This document shows, in pieces, positions 6,213 to 10,515 of a stretch of 10,515 bases of DNA. Source of the DNA: Aquificaceae bacterium (GTDB lineage: Bacteria; Aquificota; Aquificia; Aquificales; Aquificaceae). The stretch is taken from the NCBI GenBank assembly GCA_015490105.1, contig WFYK01000036.1:1-10515 (forward strand). Direction: 5' to 3'. The number at the start of each line of letters is the position of its first letter. Position 1 is the first letter of the stretch. Under the pieces are notes generated by a model. That model made no database searches and had not been told where the DNA came from. It saw only the letters and a list, made by a program, of their open reading frames with translations. The position numbers were made by a program, and so were the translations under genes.

Positions 6213-6455
6213 ATGATCGCTAAGATCTTGCACGTAATAATCGAGATTCTGATCGTTCTCGTTTTCATACACGCTATAGGTTCTTGGATCCCTCAAATAA
6301 GGGAAAGCAGGTTTTATGAAGTACTTGACTCTATCGTGGATCCCCTTCTCAGACCGATCCGGCAAGTCCTTCCTACCGCGGGGGGAATAGACTTTTCCCC
6401 CATGGTTTTGATCTTTATCCTTATTCTCATAGACCGCCTGCTTCTTAAAGGTTGA
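6213..6455 (+). CDS. YggT-family small membrane protein
   Basis: This 80-aa protein has two membrane segments (about 6-24 and 62-77) joined by a polar stretch containing WIPQIRESRFYEVLDSIVDP and LLRPIRQVLPTAGGIDFSP, which is the YggT core motif. E. coli YggT has two such repeats; this form has one. The family is linked to membrane processes such as osmotic adaptation, cell division or factor assembly, but no precise biochemical role is established, so none is assigned here. It begins directly after the rplQ stop with no clear ribosome binding site, implying coupled translation, and its TGA overlaps the TTG start of miaA by four bases. Codons for GGIDFSP contain a 7-bp hairpin (GGGGGAA with TTCCCCC, 6381-6401). 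Confidence 0.88.
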   Translation: MIAKILHVIIEILIVLVFIHAIGSWIPQIRESRFYEVLDSIVDPLLRPIRQVLPTAGGIDFSPMVLIFILILIDRLLLKG

Positions 6456-7360
6456 TACTGCCCGTTCTGGGAGGGCCTACGGGGGTAGGAAAGTCTGAAG
6501 TAGCCTGCGAGGTGGCCCTCCGCCTGCAAGCCCATATCATAAGTGCGGATTCAATGGCTGTCTACAGAGGAATGGACATAGGAACCGCGAAACCTAAAGA
6601 CTGTATGAAGATCGTAAAGCATCACCTCGTTGATGTAGTAGATCCCGGAGACTATTTCGACGCCAAGATATTTGAAGAGTTAGCTTTAGATACTATAGAG
6701 AAGCTAAGGGCTGAAGGTATCATCCCCTTAGTAGTGGGGGGATCATACTTATATCTTCAAGCCCTCATCTACGGACTCGGTGAGGCTCCGGACCCGGATT
6801 GGAAAATAAGGAATAGGCTTTATCGAATAGCAAAGGAGAGAGGAAGTGAATACCTATATAAGAAACTAAGGGCTATAGATCCAAACTACGCGGGGAAGAT
6901 CCACCCCAACGACACGAGGAGAATAGTGAGGGCTTTGGAGGTATTTTTAACAACCTTCAAACCCTTTTCATATTTTCACAATTGGGACAAGCCCAGGTTC
7001 AAAGTGATCGGCTTCTTTCTAAACAGAAACAGGGAAAGCCTCTTCAGAAGGATAGAAGAAAGGGTTGAGGCTATGATAAGAGGGGGTCTTGTGGAGGAAG
7101 TGAGATCTCTTGTAGAGAGGGGTCTCGAAGGTTTTTTAACATCTTCCCAAGCTATAGGCTACAAGGAGCTTATTCCCTATATCAAAGGCCAAATCTCCTT
7201 GGATGAAGCCAAAAGAAATATCGTAAAGAACACGAAAGACTACGCGAGGAGACAGATAAGGTGGTTCAAGAAACAGGGATGGAAGGAGATAAATTTGGAT
7301 CTCTTACCCTTAGATCAGGTGGTAGATATCATCGTCTCCGAGATCCGTCGAACTCTCTGA
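6452..7360 (+). CDS. miaA: tRNA dimethylallyltransferase MiaA
   Basis: This 302-aa enzyme transfers a dimethylallyl group to N6 of A37 next to the anticodon of tRNAs that read UNN codons, stabilising codon pairing. It shows the P-loop GGPTGVGKS (7-15), ISADSMAVYRGMDIGTAKP (30-48, catalytic Asp33), HHLVDVVDP, the diphosphate-binding GGSYLYLQAL (96-105), HPNDTRRIVRALEV (151-164), AIGYKEL (235-241) and the late TKDYARRQIRWFKKQ. The start is a TTG at 6452: TAA lies two codons before it and the P-loop follows at once, so no other start fits. The TTG shares four bases with the preceding TGA. The 3' end overlaps the convergent rusA by 32 bases. Confidence 0.96.
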   Translation: MILPVLGGPTGVGKSEVACEVALRLQAHIISADSMAVYRGMDIGTAKPKDCMKIVKHHLVDVVDPGDYFDAKIFEELALDTIEKLRAEGIIPLVVGGSYLYLQALIYGLGEAPDPDWKIRNRLYRIAKERGSEYLYKKLRAIDPNYAGKIHPNDTRRIVRALEVFLTTFKPFSYFHNWDKPRFKVIGFFLNRNRESLFRRIEERVEAMIRGGLVEEVRSLVERGLEGFLTSSQAIGYKELIPYIKGQISLDEAKRNIVKNTKDYARRQIRWFKKQGWKEINLDLLPLDQVVDIIVSEIRRTL

Positions 7361-7712
7361 TCTCTATCTCGACTCCCTCTTTACCTTTGTCTATTACCTT
7401 CAGCGTTCTCGTTTCAAAGATAAGGTTGTCGTTTGCTATGACCCCCGCTTTTTCAAGAATATCCCAGAGACTCTTTAACATATTGTCTATATCTCTCTTT
7501 CTCCTATTGGGAAGTATGAAAGTCACGTTCACAGAAACCTCCCTGTTTATGGGATCCCCCTTGTATTGGTTCTTTATTTCCCATAGAGCTCTAACTTCCC
7601 AGTTTCTAACTCTTGGGGGTTTAAAGACCTGCCCCCCTTTTCTCCTTATATATCTGTTACTTTTGGGAACCGGGACCTTGGAGAGCTTGATTTTGGCTAT
7701 TAACCTTCCCAC
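7329..7712 (-). CDS. rusA: RusA-family Holliday junction resolvase
   Basis: This 127-aa protein is expected to be a dimeric, metal-dependent endonuclease that cuts four-way DNA junctions in recombination and repair. The N terminus has the VPKSNRYIRRKG motif. The active-site region NRRKRDIDNMLKSLWDILEKAG is followed by VIANDN. Asp74, Asp76, Lys80 and Asp95 line up with Asp70, Asp72, Lys76 and Asp91 of E. coli RusA at a constant offset of four, so the catalytic set is complete. RusA is mostly phage-encoded, but cellular copies occur in Aquifex, and nothing phage-like surrounds this one. The start is a GTG two bases after the upstream DUF4149 gene, with no strong ribosome binding site. The last 32 bases run antisense to the end of miaA. 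Confidence 0.92.
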   Translation of the reverse strand: MGRLIAKIKLSKVPVPKSNRYIRRKGGQVFKPPRVRNWEVRALWEIKNQYKGDPINREVSVNVTFILPNRRKRDIDNMLKSLWDILEKAGVIANDNLIFETRTLKVIDKGKEGVEIEIREFDGSRRR

Positions 7713-7714
7713 CT

Positions 7715-8125
7715 TCAGGCTTCTTTGCCTTTAACTATAAGAAAAACTATAGCACCGAAGGTGAAAAAGAGGGAAACTACGCTCATTATCACGGAAATTA
7801 GGTGCCACTTGGCAAACTCCGGAGATCCTGCAACCTTCATCTGGTGTGCTCTTGGAACAACCCAAAGCTCCAAAGCGAGCAAAACGAGGAAGTTTATACC
7901 AAGGATAGTTTTCAAAAAGCGTCTCATCTTAGAGGTAAAAGCCAGAACAAGGGAGATCCCAACTGCACCGAGGCCTATACCGAAGTAGAGAGGAAAGATC
8001 TCCTCCACTATGGAGCCTGCAACCTGCCTTTCTAAGCTTTTAAAGAGCTCAGGTGCTACGATAAAGCTGAAGAAAGCCCCAAGACCGAAGTAAAAGGAAA
8101 GTAGAAAGATCATGACCCTGTTCAT
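7715..8125 (-). CDS. DUF4149/TMEM205-like four-helix membrane protein
   Basis: This 136-aa protein has four predicted membrane helices at about 4-24, 45-64, 70-90 and 109-131. The pattern fits the DUF4149 (TMEM205-like) family: FFSFIVAPELF in the first helix, FPLYFGIGLGAVGISL in the second, a VVPRAHQ motif after the third (Pro91, Arg92) and EFAKWHLIS before the fourth (His108). No enzymatic role is known for bacterial members. The ATG at 8125 has GGAGG (8137-8133) seven bases upstream. It ends two bases before the GTG of rusA and starts 24 bases after the 76-aa gene, so it shares their transcript. GC content is near 45%, like the core genes and unlike the three genes upstream. The family call rests on pattern memory. 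Confidence 0.75.
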   Translation of the reverse strand: MNRVMIFLLSFYFGLGAFFSFIVAPELFKSLERQVAGSIVEEIFPLYFGIGLGAVGISLVLAFTSKMRRFLKTILGINFLVLLALELWVVPRAHQMKVAGSPEFAKWHLISVIMSVVSLFFTFGAIVFLIVKGKEA

Positions 8126-8149
8126 ACTTTGGCCTCCACAGTGAAAAGA

Positions 8150-8380
8150 CTAATTACCTCTCTTTCTAAATTCCCTTATCATTGACTTTATAAAAGTTAA
8201 AAGAAAAGGTGAGCTCTTCTTGGCAAAGTCCTCGGTTATGTTTTCTTTTAACAGCTCTTCCTTTATGATAGGTAATAGTTCTATTAAGCCCATATAAAAC
8301 TCCTTTGAGCTTATATCTCCGTTCCTCTTTTTTTCTTCAAGTTCCTTTAAGCTTTTTTCTATCCTTTCACTTGCCATCAT
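8150..8380 (-). CDS. Small helical protein of unknown function in GTPase/Roadblock module
   Basis: This 76-aa protein is not recognised. It is highly charged, with alternating lysine and glutamate (RIEKSLKELEEKKRNGDIS), then a more hydrophobic helix (YMGLIELLPIIKEELLKEN) and a basic C terminus (FIKSMIREFRKRGN). Two or three helices without membrane span, signal peptide or cysteines are likely, suggesting a small cytoplasmic binding protein. It starts with two adjacent ATGs; the first at 8380 has GAGGTG five bases upstream and is preferred. It follows the Roadblock gene by 12 bases and shares its low GC content, so it probably belongs with the GTPase and Roadblock partner. A role as adaptor or effector is only a guess from position. 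Confidence 0.8.
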   Translation of the reverse strand: MMASERIEKSLKELEEKKRNGDISSKEFYMGLIELLPIIKEELLKENITEDFAKKSSPFLLTFIKSMIREFRKRGN

Positions 8381-8392
8381 TCTAACACCTCA

Positions 8393-8764
8393 TCACGTTA
8401 ACTTTTCTAAAAAGCTCTCGATTTCTTTAGCCACCATTCTCACTATACCAAGCTTTGAGTCCTTGCCTGTAATTATACCCACGATATACTGCTTCAATAT
8501 GGGAACTATAATTATGTAGCCTTCCTCAGTATCTACAATAATTTGACTTAAATTTGCTTTTCCCACATCACTTGCACTTATTTCTCCAGCGGAGAGGATA
8601 GCAGCTAAAGAAGCAGAAACTGTGTCTTCGTCAAACTCTTCAGCGGTGTAGGATATTAAAGGCAGCCCTTCCATATCAGCCATAATTATTCCATCAAGCA
8701 TATTATTTTTCACCATATCTTTCAGGAAGTTCCTTATATCCTCTCTTTTCTTTAGGATACTCAT
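8393..8764 (-). CDS. Roadblock/LC7-domain protein (MglB-like)
   Basis: This 123-aa protein is essentially one Roadblock/LC7 domain, a dimerising fold that in bacteria and archaea often acts on a small GTPase, as MglB does on MglA. Supporting stretches are LDGIIMADMEGLPLISY (23-39), ASLAAILSAGEISASDVG (51-68), the strand pair QIIVDTEEGYIIIVPILKQY (74-93) and IVGIITGKDSKLGIVRM (94-110), followed by a C-terminal helix. Length matches single-domain family members. The ATG at 8764 overlaps the TGA of the GTPase gene by four bases, with AGGAGG (8778-8773) eight bases upstream, so the two are made together. Whether it acts as activating protein, exchange factor or scaffold cannot be read from sequence. 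Confidence 0.9.
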   Translation of the reverse strand: MSILKKREDIRNFLKDMVKNNMLDGIIMADMEGLPLISYTAEEFDEDTVSASLAAILSAGEISASDVGKANLSQIIVDTEEGYIIIVPILKQYIVGIITGKDSKLGIVRMVAKEIESFLEKLT

Positions 8765-9309
8765 CTACGCTCCCTCCTAAGGCTTTGATTTGTTATAAGG
8801 TAAATGAGAGCACTTAAGATTTCCGCAACAACGCTTTTATCCGTAGCTATAGATGGGAAAATAGGAACATAATCGGGCAAATTTAATTTACTTCTTATGT
8901 AATGTATGGGTTTTACATCGGGTAAATCTTGCTTGTTAGCACAAACTACATAGGGTTTTTCCTGATCCTTCACAATTACTTTAATTTGCTTTAGAGTGTC
9001 TTGCCAAAGGTCTTCGTTAGTGCTGTCTATCAAGAATATAAACCCACTTGCCCCCTTGGAAAGGGTTTCCCACATAAAAGAGAACCTTTCTTGACCGGGA
9101 ATTCCGAATATGTTTATCTCAGCACCATCCAAGGTTAATTTTCCGTAATCCATAGCTGTAGTTGTTGTATCCTTCAGGCGCTTTTCCACAGGATTACTTA
9201 TTTTTCTTTCTGTAGACACGGAAATTATTTCTGAAGCGGTCCTTACAAAGGTAGTTTTCCCTGCGTTGAAGTGTCCACCAACTATGATTTTGTAACGTTT
9301 ATAATTCAC
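8761..9309 (-). CDS. MglA/SRPRB-like small Ras-type GTPase
   Basis: This 182-aa cytoplasmic GTPase has the P-loop GHFNAGKT (12-19), a switch I threonine run (TTTT, 48-51), the switch II stretch FGIPGQERF (68-76) and the base-recognition motif NKQD (125-128). The usual aspartate of DxxG is replaced by glycine and the next position but one is proline, while the glutamine matching Ras Gln61 (Gln73) is kept. That pattern is typical of the COG2229-like bacterial GTPases found beside Roadblock proteins. A classical SAK-type G5 motif is not obvious; SIATD (153-157) is the best candidate. It starts with a GTG without clear ribosome binding site, after an AT-rich 48-base gap, and overlaps the Roadblock gene by four bases. 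Its GC content is lower than that of flanking core genes. Confidence 0.9.
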   Translation of the reverse strand: MNYKRYKIIVGGHFNAGKTTFVRTASEIISVSTERKISNPVEKRLKDTTTTAMDYGKLTLDGAEINIFGIPGQERFSFMWETLSKGASGFIFLIDSTNEDLWQDTLKQIKVIVKDQEKPYVVCANKQDLPDVKPIHYIRSKLNLPDYVPIFPSIATDKSVVAEILSALIYLITNQSLRRERR

Positions 9310-9357
9310 TTCAAGCTAATTTTAAATTTAAGTCTTTACCAAAATTGATGATCCTAA
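9310..9357 (-). promoter_or_regulatory. AT-rich gap with candidate promoter for the GTPase operon
   Basis: Only 11 of 48 bases are G or C. On the minus strand TAAAAT (9324-9319) or the overlapping TAAATT (9330-9325) could be a -10 element; either would start transcription 3-10 bases before the GTG, giving a near-leaderless message. No convincing -35 was found. A 10-bp AT palindrome (9322-9331) overlaps both. No intrinsic terminator for the upstream leuT gene is visible here. Confidence 0.3.
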
Positions 9358-10515
9358 TCATGAAGCTACCTGTTTTTCCTTTTTCATCCTATCTGCGATA
9401 AATACGAGCAATGTAAGAAACAGAAAGAGTGCTATCAGATAGAAACGGGTAACCCAAACGGTCCAGTGATCCTCTGCGATTACCTTGGGGATGTATTCCT
9501 TTGCCCAAGCTACCAAGAGAACGGTTAAGAAAATAGGGGTCACGTAGCGCATAACGTAGTAGTAAATGCGAGGAACTTTTATAATACCTCCTCTGTTTAT
9601 CTCTTCCCAAGCTCTCTCACCTCCGAATATCCACATAAAGAGGATCATCTCAAGTAGCCCGAAAAAGACAACACCTATGGTCCCCGCCCAGAAGTCCATC
9701 TCGTTGAGGGAGTTGTTTAGGAAAATGACCATGTGAGCACTGAAAAAGACTATACCTGCGGTTATAAGAACCGAACTTTTGCGTGAAAGTCTGAATTCAT
9801 CTTCGAAGAAAGCGATAAGCGGTTGCATAAGGGCTATGGACGAGGTAAGTCCGGCAAAGAAAAGGAGGAAGAACCACAGAAAACCTAAGAAAGTTCCCGC
9901 AGGCATGTTGGCAAATATGGCGGGAAGGCTGATAAATCCGAGATCGAAGGCTCCCGACTGGGCTATGGCCACCGCGTTGGCAACACCGAAGAAAGCTACA
10001 GCTGCGGGTATGGCCAAAGAACCTCCTAAAACTACCTCCGCGGTTTCGTTCAAAGACGCTGCGGTAAGACCGCTGAGCGTTATATCTTGGTTCTTCTTAA
10101 CGTATGAAGCGTAAGTGATTATTGCCCCGAATCCCAAGCTCAGGGTAAAGAATATTTGACCGGACGCCGCTATCCAAACGTTCGGATCAGTTAACCGGGA
10201 TATGTCCGGTTTCCAAAGGAAGTTAAGACCTTCAAGGGCGGTCCCATTTTCAGTTTTAAGAAGGAAAACCCTTATCACCAATACAACCGCAAGTAAAAAC
10301 AGCGTGGGCATAGCTATTTTCGCAAAGGCTTCTATTCCTTTTGATACACCTCTTATGAGAATCAGAACGTTGATCAACATGGTGATCAAGAAAATCACGT
10401 AAGCGTAGAAGGAAGGCCTTATTATGTCTTCTCCGGATCCTTTGTAAGACACTAAGAATTCCTTGAAGGGTGCCAAATACTGCTGAGGATCGCCTGCTCC
10501 TTCGGGAACCTTGGG
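9358..10515 (-). CDS. leuT: LeuT-type sodium:amino acid symporter, C-terminal three quarters (runs off right edge)
   Basis: About 385 residues are present and the frame is open to the edge; compared with LeuT of Aquifex aeolicus (511 aa) the first 124 or so residues, holding TM1-TM3, are missing. The protein belongs to the neurotransmitter:sodium symporter family and should drive uptake of small neutral amino acids across the inner membrane with Na+. Nearly the whole sequence aligns by eye with LeuT recalled from memory: TM6 GQIFFTLSLGFGAIITYASY with Thr254, Ser256 and Phe259, TM7 Asn286 in LNETAEV, TM8 LTSSIALMQ with Thr354 and Ser355 of the Na2 site, and gate Asp404 in NEMDFWAGTIG. The loop before TM4 is about three residues shorter than in LeuT. 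It ends with a TGA at 9358. The TTG at 10476 is an internal leucine codon, not a start. Confidence 0.96.
   Translation of the reverse strand, partial: PKVPEGAGDPQQYLAPFKEFLVSYKGSGEDIIRPSFYAYVIFLITMLINVLILIRGVSKGIEAFAKIAMPTLFLLAVVLVIRVFLLKTENGTALEGLNFLWKPDISRLTDPNVWIAASGQIFFTLSLGFGAIITYASYVKKNQDITLSGLTAASLNETAEVVLGGSLAIPAAVAFFGVANAVAIAQSGAFDLGFISLPAIFANMPAGTFLGFLWFFLLFFAGLTSSIALMQPLIAFFEDEFRLSRKSSVLITAGIVFFSAHMVIFLNNSLNEMDFWAGTIGVVFFGLLEMILFMWIFGGERAWEEINRGGIIKVPRIYYYVMRYVTPIFLTVLLVAWAKEYIPKVIAEDHWTVWVTRFYLIALFLFLTLLVFIADRMKKEKQVAS

Noticed and set aside
6718..6750. ATCCCC ... GGGGAT pairing in miaA
   Set aside because: A short stem inside conserved codons before the GGSYLY motif; no relation to a start, stop or T-run.
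7261..7734. Plus-strand open frame over the end of miaA and rusA
   Set aside because: It begins inside miaA in another frame and is antisense to rusA with its complete catalytic motif.
8150..9309. Defence island or phage origin for the GTPase module
   Set aside because: No nuclease, toxin, integrase, repeat or tRNA-linked attachment site is next to it. RusA nearby is a cellular type, and lower GC content alone is not proof of transfer.
9322..9331. TTAAATTTAA palindrome as an operator
   Set aside because: In a stretch with 23% GC such palindromes arise easily; without conservation data it is not reported as a separate site.
10474..10476. TTG as start codon of the transporter
   Set aside because: The frame remains open upstream to the window edge with LeuT-like residues, and TM1-TM3 would be missing; it is an internal leucine codon.

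Overview
The window looks like a piece of an Aquificaceae chromosome (Aquifex, Hydrogenobacter or Hydrogenivirga-type thermophile). The main evidence is the partial transporter at the right edge. Compared from memory with LeuT of Aquifex aeolicus, it is nearly continuous in TM6, TM7 and the C-terminal half, including the Na1, Na2 and gate residues. Supporting evidence is a cellular RusA-type resolvase, lysine- and arginine-rich proteins, very tight gene packing, and a ribosomal cluster that starts at secY instead of continuing from an upstream spc operon.

Left edge (1-341, minus): the start of a PAS-domain protein whose C-terminal part lies outside the window. It is divergent from secY. The 40-base gap between them holds a perfect 6-bp dyad and candidate overlapping promoters for both directions.

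Plus-strand operon (382-7360): secY, adk, map, infA, rpmJ, rpsM, rpsK, rpsD, rpoA, rplQ, a YggT-type membrane gene and miaA, all overlapping or within 16 bases of each other. It makes the SecY channel, adenylate kinase, N-terminal methionine removal, IF-1, ribosomal proteins L36, S13, S11, S4 and L17, the RNA polymerase alpha subunit and a tRNA A37 prenyltransferase. rpmJ is too short for common ORF cut-offs but is clearly present at 3351-3464. Candidate RNA structures inside the operon include a hairpin that would bury the map ribosome binding site in the end of adk, and a terminator-shaped hairpin inside rpsK.

Minus-strand block (7329-10515), read right to left: leuT orthologue (partial), a 48-base AT-rich gap, an MglA/SRPRB-like small GTPase, a Roadblock/LC7 protein, a 76-aa helical protein of unknown function, a four-helix DUF4149/TMEM205-like membrane protein and rusA. 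The rusA 3' end overlaps the 3' end of miaA by 32 bases, and no intrinsic terminator is visible there. The GTPase, Roadblock and 76-aa genes form a compact module that is poorer in GC (about 37% by hand count, against about 45% for the neighbouring DUF4149 gene). This module is the best candidate for something little studied, although GTPase/Roadblock pairs as such are known.

No rRNA, tRNA, CRISPR array, insertion sequence or long non-coding stretch was seen. No gap between genes exceeds 50 bases.
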